Assembly: GCA_965261535.1 (NCBI GenBank)
Contig: OZ253469.1
Location: 372,001-436,000, forward strand
From: VXNE01 sp965261535
GTDB taxonomy: Bacteria; Pseudomonadota; Gammaproteobacteria; Pseudomonadales; Azotimanducaceae
Reading direction: 5' to 3'
DNA: 64,000 nucleotides
Under the pieces are notes generated by a model. It saw nothing but the letters and a program-made list of their open reading frames with translations. It searched no databases and was not told where the DNA came from. Positions 26,969 to 35,375 of this stretch are shown in pieces (positions within the stretch are counted from its first letter, which is position 1; every line of letters begins with the position of its first letter). The position numbers and the translations under genes were made by a program.

Positions 26969-28234
26969 TCAGTTCGCCCCTTCGTTGCTCGACGTTTCGT
27001 CGGTTGCGACCTCCGCGAGGCTGACGTCCAGATGCACCGCGCCGTCGGCTAGAAACGCCCGAAAGCGCGCCTCGACAGCGCTTTCGCCGCCCAGATTTTC
27101 CTCGGCGATGCCGTCGGGAAGCCTGAGGAAGAGTGCCCACAGCGTCATGCTCTCAAGGCCGCGCCCGAGCGCCCAGGCCTTGTTCCGGGTCGGGCGCAGC
27201 CAGCGGCCTTCATGCAGCACGTCGAAGATTCGCGCGCGCTCGGAGCGCGTCATCGGCACGACACGGAGGATGTCGGCATCCGTTGCCGCGCCCCCGTCCA
27301 GATGTGCTTGATGCAACAGTTCCAGCACCTTCGCGCACTTGACGGCCGCCGGCACGCCATCCGGCTCGTCCTCCCAAGGGATCAGGGACAAGGTGCGCAC
27401 GCAGATGGCGCCCACCAGGATCAGCACCCAAACGAGGTACAGCCCCGTGACGAACAGCGGCAGCGCCGCAAAGGCCCCGTATACCAACTCGTTCTGAAAC
27501 CACGGAACCACAAATGCGAAGACCTCCTTCGCGAAGGTCAAGAGCACGGTGGTGACGATGCCGCCGACGAGGGCGTGGACGAACCGCACCGGGCAACTTG
27601 GCACCGCGTAGTAAAGCAGCGTGAACGTCAGCGCCGTGGCCAAAGGCGGGACCACCTCGCGCATTCCTTGCATGACCCCGGAACCGCGCAGTTGCGCAAC
27701 GTAGTCCAGACCGAAGTCATAGCTCGCCGCCGTCACCGCGACGCCGATCATCGGCACGCCGAACGACACGATTCCCCAATAGGAGAGGAAGCGCGCCAGG
27801 CCGCTACGGGTGTTGGCGACGTGCCAGATGCGGTTGAACGACTCTTCCATGCGCATCAACATGAGCATGGTGCTGACGAAAACGACACCGATTCCGACCA
27901 GCGTCAGTTCGTTCGCCTTGGCGGAAAACTCCCGCACACGGTCGAGCACGACGTCGCTGGAACCCGGCAGGAAGGTCTCGAAGATGAAGCTGGTGATCGT
28001 GTCGCCGACCCCGGCGAACTCCGGCAGCAGCGAAAGGATCCGGTAGACCACCGCGAAGAACGGCACGACAGCGATCATCGTCGTAAACGTCAACGCGGCG
28101 GCGGCAATCGTGCAGCCGTCGTCGCGGAACTGGCGCGCGAGCTGGCGCACGAACCAGCGACCGTAACGCCATCCTTTCAGCCCGACAGCGAGCACTACCG
28201 CACCACCCGAGAGTGAGCCTGAGACTTTTAGCAC
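26969..28234 (-). CDS. YihY/BrkB-family inner-membrane protein
   Basis: 421-residue membrane protein of the YihY/virulence-factor-BrkB family (historically mis-named ribonuclease BN). About six hydrophobic segments lie in residues 40-280 (AALTFTTMIAVVPFFAVVYR, RFLSYWGIVSFGVPMIGVAV), followed by a soluble C-terminal domain of about 140 residues (AKVLELLHQAHLDGGAATDA, RSERARIFDVLHEG) resembling a winged helix. GTG 28234 was taken as start; it overlaps the leader of the divergent gene by a few tens of bases upstream of that gene's ATG. Function unknown; possibly a transporter or envelope protein. Confidence 0.87.
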   Translation of the reverse strand: MLKVSGSLSGGAVVLAVGLKGWRYGRWFVRQLARQFRDDGCTIAAAALTFTTMIAVVPFFAVVYRILSLLPEFAGVGDTITSFIFETFLPGSSDVVLDRVREFSAKANELTLVGIGVVFVSTMLMLMRMEESFNRIWHVANTRSGLARFLSYWGIVSFGVPMIGVAVTAASYDFGLDYVAQLRGSGVMQGMREVVPPLATALTFTLLYYAVPSCPVRFVHALVGGIVTTVLLTFAKEVFAFVVPWFQNELVYGAFAALPLFVTGLYLVWVLILVGAICVRTLSLIPWEDEPDGVPAAVKCAKVLELLHQAHLDGGAATDADILRVVPMTRSERARIFDVLHEGRWLRPTRNKAWALGRGLESMTLWALFLRLPDGIAEENLGGESAVEARFRAFLADGAVHLDVSLAEVATDETSSNEGAN

Positions 28235-28305
28235 CGTTGGCGACTGCGCGCCACGGGCGCGGTTTTTCTATACTCTCCATCCGAACCGGCAAACAGAGCT
28301 CCGCG

Positions 28306-29136
28306 ATGGCAGAACCCGCCTCCATACTCGATCACAACGCCGTCCGAACTTCGTTGGCATATGCCACCGACGAGGGCGACCAGTACTACTACGAGATCGC
28401 GGCTCCGGAAGCCCAGGGACGGAATCTGGGCAGCGGTACCGCCAGGCACGAAGTGTCGATCTTCGACGCGCGCGAATGGCCCGAGCCGCTGTCGCTCGAC
28501 GTGCACGGATTCGAGTTGCAAAGCGACTCTTTGCCTCCGATCGACTTCCTGGACGGCGATTGCGTCAAGCGAATCTACTACCCGGCCATGGAGAAGATTG
28601 CCAAGCGATGCACCGGGGCAGCGCGCATCCATATCTTCGATCACACCGTGCGGCACGGCGACGCGGAAGTGCGCCAGGCAAAAGGGCTCAAGCCCCCGGC
28701 GCGAGGCGTCCACAACGACTATACGCACTGGTCGGCCAGGAAGCGCGTGCGGGACCTGTTGCCGGACGAGGCCGAGACGCTGCTCAGCCGAAGGTTCGCC
28801 ATCGTGCAGGCGTGGCGCCCGATCGGTCATCGGATCGAGGCGGACCCCATCACTGTGGCCGATGCGCGCACGGTCGACGAAGCGGACTTCATTCCAGTGC
28901 CCAGGCCCGCGCCGGGGCGCGTCGGAGAAATCTGGCGAGCCCTCTACAACCCGCATCACCGGTTCTTCTACTACCCGTACATGACGCCCGAGGAGGCGGT
29001 GTTCTTCAAGGTCTACGATTCGGCTACCGACGGACGGGCGCGATACACATTGCATACCGCGTTCGAGTTACCCGACGCGGGTCCGGCGGCGGCTCCGCGA
29101 CACAGCCTCGAGATGCGCCTTCTCGCGTTCTTCTAG
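28306..29136 (+). CDS. CmcJ/NvfI-like oxidoreductase-type protein
   Basis: 276-residue protein resembling the CmcJ/NvfI family, related to iron/2-oxoglutarate-type enzymes in secondary metabolism. Typical elements are HEVSIFDAREWPEPLSLDVH, VHNDYTHWSARKRV (conserved His/Asp region), FAIVQAWRPIGHRIEADPIT, the YYPYMTPEEAVFFKVYDS segment and HTAFELP near the end. ATG 28306 begins MAEPASILDHNAVRTSLAY; longer upstream frames overlap the divergent YihY gene. It is followed by an FAD oxidoreductase gene 40 bases later, so the two probably act together on one substrate (inference). No signal peptide. Confidence 0.8.
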   Translation: MAEPASILDHNAVRTSLAYATDEGDQYYYEIAAPEAQGRNLGSGTARHEVSIFDAREWPEPLSLDVHGFELQSDSLPPIDFLDGDCVKRIYYPAMEKIAKRCTGAARIHIFDHTVRHGDAEVRQAKGLKPPARGVHNDYTHWSARKRVRDLLPDEAETLLSRRFAIVQAWRPIGHRIEADPITVADARTVDEADFIPVPRPAPGRVGEIWRALYNPHHRFFYYPYMTPEEAVFFKVYDSATDGRARYTLHTAFELPDAGPAAAPRHSLEMRLLAFF

Positions 29137-29176
29137 TGGAGGCCCGCCCCCTTCGGCTGGGACTGGAACAACCACA

Positions 29177-30502
29177 ATGGTCCTGAGCGACCAAAGCCCC
29201 ATCTCCTTTCGGGACGCACTGCCTCAAAGCGTCGACGTGGTCGTCATTGGCGCGGGCGTGGCCGGCATCTCCACCGCCTGGTTTCTCGCAAAGCGTGGCG
29301 TCGACGTGCTGGTCCTGGAGAAGGGCCGGGTAGCGGGAGAGCAGTCCAGCCGCAACTGGGGCTGGATTCGCAAACAGGCGCGGGATGCCGACGAACTACC
29401 CATCGTCATCGAAAGCCAGGGAATATGGGCCGGGCTGGCGGAGGAGATCGGCGAGGACGTGGGCTTCGCGCGCCGGGGCGTCACCTACCTTGCCGACACC
29501 CAACGTCAGTTGGCGAAGCACGAGGAATGGCTTGCGATCGCCCAGCAGCACCAACTGGACACGCGACTGCTCAGCAGCAGCGAGGTGGACGCGCTGATCC
29601 CGGGGCTTCCCGAACGCTACGTCGGCGCCCTGCATACGCCGAGCGACGCGCGCGCCGAACCCTTCCTGGCCGTTGCCGCGCTGGCGCGGGCGGTGCGGAG
29701 CGCCGGCGGACGGATCATCGAAAACTGTGCGGTGCGCGGTATCGAATTCCAGGCGGGCGCCGTCGCTGGCGTCGTCACCGAACTTGGCCCGGTACGCACG
29801 CAAGCCGCAGTCTGCGCGGGCGGCGCATGGAGTTCGCTACTGCTGCGCCACCTCGGTCTCGGCCTGCCACAACTCACATTCCAGGCGACCGTGGCGCGAA
29901 CGGCGCCTGCGCCGGACTTCTACGACGGCAACGCTTCGGCTCCGGGGCTGGGATTTCGCCGACGCCAAGACGGCGGATACACCGTCGCCGCGGCCGGAAC
30001 CAACGAGCACTTCGTGGGGCTCGACTCATTCCGCTATTTCTTTCGGTATCAACAAATCCTGAAAGCCAACGCGGGCGCCCTCGCACTGCGGTTCGACGGA
30101 CTACTCGACCGCATGAAGCCCCAGACTTGGCGTGACGACGAGGAAAGTCCCTTCGAACGCAACCGCGTGCTGAACCCGCCGCCTTCCGACCGCGCGCTGC
30201 GCCGGATCAAGGAAGGCATCCGCCGCCGGTTGCCCGCCCTCGACGGGATTCCCCTGGAGGAATCCTGGGCCGGCATGATCGACATTACGCCGGACGTGGT
30301 GCCGGTTATGGACGAGGTGAACGGGCGTCCCGGGCTCTTCATCGCCACCGGGTTCAGCGGCCATGGATTCGGCATTGGCCCCGGCGCCGGCAGAGTGATG
30401 GCGTCGCTGGTGCTCGGCGAATCCCCCGGACATGACCTGACCCGATTCCGGTTCTCCCGGTTCCAAGACGGTACGCCCAATCGCCCGGGGCCGGGAATTT
30501 AA
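29177..30502 (+). CDS. FAD-dependent oxidoreductase (DAO family)
   Basis: D-amino-acid-oxidase-like flavoenzyme of 441 residues. The dinucleotide-binding fold starts at residue 17 (VVVIGAGVAGISTAWFLAKR), followed by VLVLEKGRVAGEQSSRNWGW. The C-terminal FAD contact is GLFIATGFSGHGFGIGPGAG. Such enzymes oxidise amine-bearing compounds such as sarcosine or glycine derivatives. It lies 40 bases behind the CmcJ-like gene, probably in one operon. Its last about 110 bases (from SLVLGESPG) are repeated in decayed form at 30808-30920, beyond the small membrane-protein gene. ATG 29177 is the first start giving the full Rossmann motif. Confidence 0.92.
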   Translation: MVLSDQSPISFRDALPQSVDVVVIGAGVAGISTAWFLAKRGVDVLVLEKGRVAGEQSSRNWGWIRKQARDADELPIVIESQGIWAGLAEEIGEDVGFARRGVTYLADTQRQLAKHEEWLAIAQQHQLDTRLLSSSEVDALIPGLPERYVGALHTPSDARAEPFLAVAALARAVRSAGGRIIENCAVRGIEFQAGAVAGVVTELGPVRTQAAVCAGGAWSSLLLRHLGLGLPQLTFQATVARTAPAPDFYDGNASAPGLGFRRRQDGGYTVAAAGTNEHFVGLDSFRYFFRYQQILKANAGALALRFDGLLDRMKPQTWRDDEESPFERNRVLNPPPSDRALRRIKEGIRRRLPALDGIPLEESWAGMIDITPDVVPVMDEVNGRPGLFIATGFSGHGFGIGPGAGRVMASLVLGESPGHDLTRFRFSRFQDGTPNRPGPGI

Positions 30503-30536
30503 CCGTGCGGCGCCCATCCGCGTGGTTCGTTAGGTG

Positions 30537-30758
30537 ATGGACGGACGCAAGGTTCTCGCAGGATTGGGCATTTTGGCCTATGTATGGCCAGCCGCCTTCT
30601 TTCTGGCGCTAGCCCCGTTTATTGGACTTGCATACCTTCTGGATCGGATGGATTGGCCGGAAAGTTCCGCATTGGCCCTCCTTGTGTTCTTGATTTGCGC
30701 GTCCGCCGCGACGTGGGTTTCCATTTGGGTATACCGAAGGGCGTTTCGAGAACGGTAG
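30537..30758 (+). CDS. Small two-helix membrane protein
   Basis: 73-residue hypothetical protein with two clear hydrophobic segments (VLAGLGILAYVWPAAFFLALA and LALLVFLICASAATWVSIWV) joined by a short DRMDWPESS loop and ending with a basic tail RRAFRER. Start ATG 30537, next to an alternative GTG at 30534. Codon and residue pattern look real, but I do not recognise the family. It lies 34 bases downstream of the DAO gene and is followed by the decayed copy of the DAO gene end, so it may have arrived with that duplication. Confidence 0.55.
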   Translation: MDGRKVLAGLGILAYVWPAAFFLALAPFIGLAYLLDRMDWPESSALALLVFLICASAATWVSIWVYRRAFRER

Positions 30759-30807
30759 CGGGCAGTCCGACTGTTTTGCGGCGCTATCTCTCTAGAGCCT
30801 CAAGAAC

Positions 30808-30920
30808 CGCAGCGATGACGTCGCTGGTGCTTGGTGAGTCCCCGGGACGTCACCTGACGCGATGCCGCTTCTCCCGGTTCCACGACGGTACGCCCAAACG
30901 CGTGGGTCCGGGTCTTTGGG
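30808..30920 (+). pseudogene. Decayed copy of the 3' end of the DAO oxidoreductase gene
   Basis: Translation here reads TSLVLGESPGRHLTRCRFS, RFHDGTPKRVGPGL, against ASLVLGESPGHDLTRFRFS, RFQDGTPNRPGPGI at the end of the intact gene, 418 bases upstream in the same orientation. The stop codon is lost and the nucleotide identity is partial, showing an old duplicate or the end of a deleted paralogue. Nothing else is recognisable in the 30759-31020 gap. Confidence 0.8.
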
Positions 30921-31020
30921 CACCCGTCCCATCGCCCTGCGGCCGGGGTCGGCATTCAAGCAAACGACCAAAACGGTGCATGATAAGGTGTTGCTCCTCA
31001 AGCTACGGCGGGATCGCGAA

Positions 31021-31452
31021 ATGGCGCGTCCTATAGTCGAGTCGCCCAACGCAGATCCGGCGGCTGCGGGTCAGAGCGTCGAGGGGCTGCTACGCCGCCT
31101 CCTCCATTCCGGCCGTTTGCCGGGGTTTCCGAAGCATCCAGAGCAACGTGACACCGTGCTCGCCGTCGCCGCCGGTCGCTTGGCTCGGCGGTGGCCTTAT
31201 GCCGAGTGGGAGATCAACAAGGCACTTGTCGAGTGGCTGGCTTCGGTACGCGCGGACATCGATCACGTGACGCTGCGGCGGCGGATGGTGGACTGCGGTT
31301 TTCTCAAGCGCAGAACGGACGGTTCGGTGTATTTCCTGAACTACGGTCGCGTGGCGGACGTCCTGGGCGATCCGGCCATTGAAATCGATGCGGGGGCGAT
31401 CAGTGATGACATCCTTCGCGACCGTGAAGCGCGCAAGCGATCCTACATCTGA
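31021..31452 (+). CDS. DUF2087-domain protein
   Basis: 143-residue protein with a DUF2087 domain (about residues 25-110): RLLHSGRLPGFPKHPEQRD, WEINKALVEWLASVRADIDHV, LRRRMVDCGFLKRRTDGS. This domain resembles a winged-helix fold and is often fused to transcription regulators; here it stands alone with a basic C-terminal tail. ATG 31021 is used since the longer frame runs back into the decayed DAO copy. It is convergent with the crotonase gene. A DNA-binding role is inferred from the family only. Confidence 0.78.
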   Translation: MARPIVESPNADPAAAGQSVEGLLRRLLHSGRLPGFPKHPEQRDTVLAVAAGRLARRWPYAEWEINKALVEWLASVRADIDHVTLRRRMVDCGFLKRRTDGSVYFLNYGRVADVLGDPAIEIDAGAISDDILRDREARKRSYI

Positions 31453-31510
31453 CCTGGTACGCAGTCGGCCCCCGCCCGCGCTCTGGATAGCAGGTTTCGG
31501 ACCTGCTGTG

Positions 31511-32182
31511 CTATTCCAGACCCTCAAGGATCGCGGCGATGGAGTCGCCTCGGAATCCCCGCTTCGTTGCCGCATAGGCTGAAGCGTCGAGCTCCACCAT
31601 GGGGCGGGCGACATCGAGCGCGAACTCCCGAAGCTTCTCCGCCGGAACCACTTCGTCGAGAAAACCGGCATCCCTGGCCTCTTCCGGCGAAAACATCGTG
31701 GCGCCCAAGGTCGCGCGGGCAAGGTAGCGCGTGGATAGTCGCTCGTTGGTGATCATCACCGCGAACGGCGGCAGGCTCATGCCGATCGCGGTCTCGTTCA
31801 ACCCGATGCGGAAGTCGCCCTGCGCCCCGACACGGCAGTCCCCAGCCAGCAGGCACAACGCTCCCATGGCTACCGCGTGTCCCGTGGCAGCGGCCACCAG
31901 CGGCTGCGGTAAACCGTAGAGCCGCATGAGCAAGCGCGCGCCCGCGCGCACCAGGTCGTGCGCGGCCTTCTGATCATCGCCCCGCATCACCCGAAGGTCG
32001 AAGCCGCCGGAGAACAGGCCCGGCCGCCCAGTCAGCAGGACAACCTTGGCTTCGTCCGCCGCGCGGTCGAGTTGGCTATTCAACGCAGTGATCATGCTTT
32101 GGCTGAAGACGTTGGCCTTGCCGTCGTCCATGGTGACTACCGCCACGTGGTCAATGAGTTCGTAGGTCACGAGTTCAGCCAT
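31511..32182 (-). CDS. Enoyl-CoA hydratase/isomerase (crotonase family)
   Basis: Crotonase-fold enzyme of 223 residues acting on acyl-CoA thioesters. The two oxyanion-hole segments are visible (LFSGGFDLRVM and HAVAMGALCLLAGDCRV), and a catalytic-type Glu lies in RIGLNETAIGMSLP. ATG 32182 follows GAGGTAAAT; the in-frame extension upstream is not conserved. The specific acyl-CoA cannot be predicted; some relatives are dodecenoyl-CoA isomerases or thioester hydrolases. Its 5' end, including the ribosome-binding site, is matched by a decayed copy at 35228-35310 in the same orientation, with HipBA and an oxidoreductase gene in between. Confidence 0.9.
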   Translation of the reverse strand: MAELVTYELIDHVAVVTMDDGKANVFSQSMITALNSQLDRAADEAKVVLLTGRPGLFSGGFDLRVMRGDDQKAAHDLVRAGARLLMRLYGLPQPLVAAATGHAVAMGALCLLAGDCRVGAQGDFRIGLNETAIGMSLPPFAVMITNERLSTRYLARATLGATMFSPEEARDAGFLDEVVPAEKLREFALDVARPMVELDASAYAATKRGFRGDSIAAILEGLE

Positions 32183-32327
32183 ATTTACCTCCTCGGGAAG
32201 CGGCGGCGAAGTGTATACCGCCGTCGCCCAAAGCGGCGCGAACCCCGCGATGCCGTCGGACAACCGCTGAAGCGTTACATTCCGTCAATGTACTGACATT
32301 CCAAATGGACCACCCTACGGGAGCCGG

Positions 32328-33635
32328 TCACCAGGCCCGACCTTGGGGCAGATCCTCGATAGCTCCAGCAAGCCGGCCCTCGAGTCCCTCGAACGCCAAA
32401 TCGTTCAGGAATTGCCGGCGCCACAGCAGCCGTCGATCAGCTTCGTTCAGTTGTGCCACGTCGCAGGCCTTTTCCCAGTTCCCTCCGATAACGGCGATCT
32501 GGTGCCTCATGATGGCCAGAGCACACTCATCCGTGAGAAGAAACCTGTTGGCGGCGGCGAGGCACAGCGAAAGCTGGCTGCGCCGCTCTCGGCCACGAAT
32601 TTGCATGGCCTGCGAGGCCTCGCGCCCGGTCCTCGATTGCGGGCAAATGTCGTATGCCGGCGTAAGCGTGAGACTTTCGCCGTCCCAAAAGGCGGCATGG
32701 TTCCGGGCATGGTCGTCCGTGTTGCCGACAAGAATGTTGAAGGTCATGCGCGCGAAAAGCTCCCTTAGGGTCTCCACCGGTGGGGTGAAGCGCGCCCGGA
32801 CAATGTCGGCGAGCGCTTCATAGGACGCGTGGGCCGCCATGCGCTCATCGAGCCCGAGTAGGGTCAGGGCCGAAACCATGGCCAACCGCCCCCAGCCAGC
32901 CGCTCCCGACGCCCGGTCAAAGCGTCGGATCAGGAGGACATCCTTGTTCATCGCCCGAACGAGCTTGACCGGCGCGACGTTCAGCCCAGCCGCCCTTGCG
33001 AGACGCATGGCGATGAATTCGGTCTTGATGACGTCGTAGGTGTCGGTCGACGAGGAGAACTTCGCGACATACTTGACGTCGCCATCCCGGATGAGCGCCT
33101 TCGGCCTCGCCCCCCCGATTGCCGTGCCGTGCTGCAATGCCTCGGCCAAGTCGGGCGCCAGCGGCAGGCCATGATCGACGCGGTCTGCGGAGTCCAGCAA
33201 CCGGTCGAGCGTTTCGTTGTCAGACTCGCGCGGAACATAGTCCCTCGGGGATGCCTGGAAGTCGAGCGCGCCGATTCGATCGGAGCCGGACTGGAGCATG
33301 AAGGTGAGTTCGTCAAAGTCGACCATCTCGCCCGCCCCGTCGCGGCCGCTGACGAAGCGATGGGCAATCACCCGGCGACCCCAAGCATCCGGCGAGGAAT
33401 CGCGCAGGGAATTGGCGATCTCGAGCGGCGGCTCGGGCACGATGGCGCCAGTGCGCAGTGGCAGTTCGGGCGTATAGACCGGAATCGCGTCTTCCCTGGC
33501 CAGATACGAGCGTCCGTAGGTGAAGACGAAATGATCGTCTTCCGCGTGAACGCGGCCGGCGACCACCGGCGCGGTCTTGCCGGGCAGCCATATCCAGACA
33601 AACGCCTCTCGGGTCGGAGACGCGTCAGAAGTCAT
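32328..33635 (-). CDS. hipA: HipA-type toxin kinase
   Basis: Serine/threonine-kinase-fold toxin of 435 residues, the active component of a HipBA system, expected to phosphorylate a translation factor such as a tRNA synthetase. The N-subdomain 1 (YGRSYLAREDAIPVYTPELP, SLRDSSPDAWGRRVI) is followed by the nucleotide-binding region (AIGGARPKALIRDGDVKYVA), the catalytic loop NILVGNTDDHARNHAAFW and the metal-binding LTPAYDICP. ATG 33635 lies inside the end of the HipB gene (11-base overlap), giving translational coupling. All expected motifs are intact. HipB should neutralise it and repress the operon. Confidence 0.94.
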   Translation of the reverse strand: MTSDASPTREAFVWIWLPGKTAPVVAGRVHAEDDHFVFTYGRSYLAREDAIPVYTPELPLRTGAIVPEPPLEIANSLRDSSPDAWGRRVIAHRFVSGRDGAGEMVDFDELTFMLQSGSDRIGALDFQASPRDYVPRESDNETLDRLLDSADRVDHGLPLAPDLAEALQHGTAIGGARPKALIRDGDVKYVAKFSSSTDTYDVIKTEFIAMRLARAAGLNVAPVKLVRAMNKDVLLIRRFDRASGAAGWGRLAMVSALTLLGLDERMAAHASYEALADIVRARFTPPVETLRELFARMTFNILVGNTDDHARNHAAFWDGESLTLTPAYDICPQSRTGREASQAMQIRGRERRSQLSLCLAAANRFLLTDECALAIMRHQIAVIGGNWEKACDVAQLNEADRRLLWRRQFLNDLAFEGLEGRLAGAIEDLPQGRAW

Positions 33636-33960
33636 CGTCGACCTCCCTGCGGGACTTGCGGATCGAACCCGGCATCAGGGCGAGCTTATCGTCGGTCCGC
33701 TCAATTTGCGGCGCGAGGGTCGTCGCCTCTGGAACGAACAGATCAACACCCGTCAGAGTGGCTGCCTCCAGCACGAGGCCGATCGCCACCGAGGGACTGC
33801 CCTTCTCGATGAGCTGCAACGTGCTCCTGGCGATACCGATACGGGCCGAGAGATCGTGTTCGGACATTCGCCGACGTTTCCGGGCGAGCCTGATCTGCTT
33901 GCCCAGAAGGGTCAGCGCCTCTTCGGTAAGGCGCGAGTAGGTGCGCGGCGTACTCGGCAT
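33625..33960 (-). CDS. hipB: HipB-type antitoxin (XRE family)
   Basis: 111-residue DNA-binding antitoxin preceding HipA. The HTH lies at about residues 20-62 (LGKQIRLARKRRRMSEHDLS, RIGIARSTLQLIEKG), followed by the conserved VAIGLVLEAATLTGVDLFVP dimer region. The C-terminal tail is charged and probably flexible. ATG 33960 lies 22 bases downstream of a near-perfect palindrome at 33983-34010, a likely autoregulatory operator that overlaps the predicted promoter. It is part of the block bounded by the two copies of the crotonase 5' end. Confidence 0.93.
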   Translation of the reverse strand: MPSTPRTYSRLTEEALTLLGKQIRLARKRRRMSEHDLSARIGIARSTLQLIEKGSPSVAIGLVLEAATLTGVDLFVPEATTLAPQIERTDDKLALMPGSIRKSRREVDDDF

Positions 33961-33982
33961 GACGACGATACATGACTTGTTT

Positions 33983-34021
33983 AACGGTCATAAGAATACG
34001 TATGACTGTTTTATCGGTCAA
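33983..34021 (-). promoter_or_regulatory. hipBA promoter with overlapping operator
   Basis: On the minus strand a -35 box TTGACC (34016-34021) and a -10 box TATTCT (33993-33998) are spaced by exactly 17 bases. A 10-bp inverted repeat with one mismatch (arms AACGGTCATA at 33983-33992 and TATGACTGTT at 34001-34010, 8-base centre) covers the -10 box, so HipB binding there would block transcription. Inferred from position and symmetry. Confidence 0.7.
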
Positions 34022-34189
34022 TCCTGATTGACTCATGGCTGGGGAATTAGCCCATCTCGTCTCGTGTTCGCTGTGGAGTTTCGACGCCGATCAGCCTGTC
34101 AAAGCCTTAGGTCGAGTTCGGCGTTGTGTACGGTCGAACGCGATCCTGGTACCCAGGATTGTCGAGCGCCCTTTCGCGGCGCGGCATAG

Positions 34190-35116
34190 TTAGTCGAACG
34201 CCGAAAGAATCTCCTCGGCCACGCGCTGGTATCCCTCCACATTGTCCGTTGGGATGCCGGCGACCATGATCTCGTCGGCGCCTGCGTCGATGATCTCGCC
34301 CACGCGATCAAGGACGTAGTTCTTCGGGCCGACGGCGGAACCCTCACCCAGGCGTCGATTTGCCATGAAGTGCGCCGCAGCGTTCTTGTCGTCCGTGACC
34401 ATGATCGGTATCAAAACGGTGTGTTTGATCTCGCCCGGATCCCGTCCGGCGGCTTCGCAGTGGCGGTTCAGGACACCGACCTTGTGTTGGAAGTATTCCT
34501 TCGTCATTGGCCCGCCGGCCCAGCCGTCCAGGTTCATGATGTCGCCGTACCGGGCCAGGGTGCGCAACGTGCGCCGCTCTCCGGTACCGCCCACCAGAAT
34601 GGGAATCGGCTTGTCGTAGCTGCCTGGAGATAGCGGCGCGTCGTCCAGCGTGTAGTAGTTGCCCTGATAAGTCACCGGCGCGTCATCGTGGAGCAGCCGG
34701 CGCAGCATTTCGACCGCCTCCTCGAACCGGTCCTGGCGTTCCTTCATGCTCGGAAAGGTCCAGCCGTAGGCGGCGTGTTCGCGGCGGAACCAGGCCGCGC
34801 CGATGCCGAGCACGAATCGACCGTGGGATATGTGGTCGACGGTGCCCGCCATCTTGGCGGTCAACCCCGGGTTGCGGTAGGTGTTGCCAAGCACAAGGTG
34901 GCCTATGCGCAGGGTCCTGGTGAATCCCGCGACGGCCGCAGCGACGGTGAAAGCCTCGTGAGCGGTAAGGTGTTCTTCCTCCTTGCGGCCCGGCGGCGGC
35001 AGGTAATGGTCCGCGAACCAGATGCTGTCCCAGGGCCCCCCGTCGAGGGCCTCGGCGACATTGCGGATGCTGTCCCAGGTGTTTCGGTAACAGGTAACTT
35101 GTGCGCCGAACTTCAT
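34190..35116 (-). CDS. LLM-class F420/FMN-dependent oxidoreductase
   Basis: Luciferase-like monooxygenase of 308 residues, of the TIGR03560-like F420-dependent type. Motifs: MKFGAQVTCYRNTWDSIRNV, WFADHYLPPPG, RIGHLVLGNTYRNPGLTAKM, HGRFVLGIGAAWFRREHAAYG and IPILVGGTGERRTLRTLARY. ATG 35116 is clear. It lies upstream of HipBA on the same strand with about 170 bases between. It falls in the segment bounded by the two crotonase 5' ends, so it may have arrived with HipBA. It is not closely similar to the LLM protein at 9302-10315. Substrate unknown. Confidence 0.92.
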   Translation of the reverse strand: MKFGAQVTCYRNTWDSIRNVAEALDGGPWDSIWFADHYLPPPGRKEEEHLTAHEAFTVAAAVAGFTRTLRIGHLVLGNTYRNPGLTAKMAGTVDHISHGRFVLGIGAAWFRREHAAYGWTFPSMKERQDRFEEAVEMLRRLLHDDAPVTYQGNYYTLDDAPLSPGSYDKPIPILVGGTGERRTLRTLARYGDIMNLDGWAGGPMTKEYFQHKVGVLNRHCEAAGRDPGEIKHTVLIPIMVTDDKNAAAHFMANRRLGEGSAVGPKNYVLDRVGEIIDAGADEIMVAGIPTDNVEGYQRVAEEILSAFD

Positions 35117-35227
35117 GGCGTGATCTCTGCCTCTTCTTTACGTTGGCGACTCGCGGCCGAACCGCATCGCTGGGGTTAAGTATAAAGGCGATAAAGATAC
35201 GGGACGTGGCTCGAAACACGGCCGAGG

Positions 35228-35310
35228 ACCGTTGGCCATGCCATCGTCCATGGTGATTGCTGCCACGCGGTCGACTATTTCGTAGTGCGCGAGCTCCGAC
35301 TACCTCCGGA
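35228..35310 (-). pseudogene. Decayed copy of the 5' end of the crotonase gene
   Basis: Reading on the minus strand gives AHYEIVDRVAAITMDDGMAN, against VTYELIDHVAVVTMDDGKAN at the start of the intact crotonase (31511-32182). Similarity includes the ribosome-binding-site region, but the ATG is lost and matching stops after about 80 bases. Same orientation as the original, about 3.1 kb away. The rest of the gap 35117-35375 has no recognisable gene. Confidence 0.8.
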
Positions 35311-35375
35311 GTTGACCGGTAGAAGTGGGAATGTCAGGGTCCCCGTTCACCACCGCAAGTCAGCAGAAATACCTG

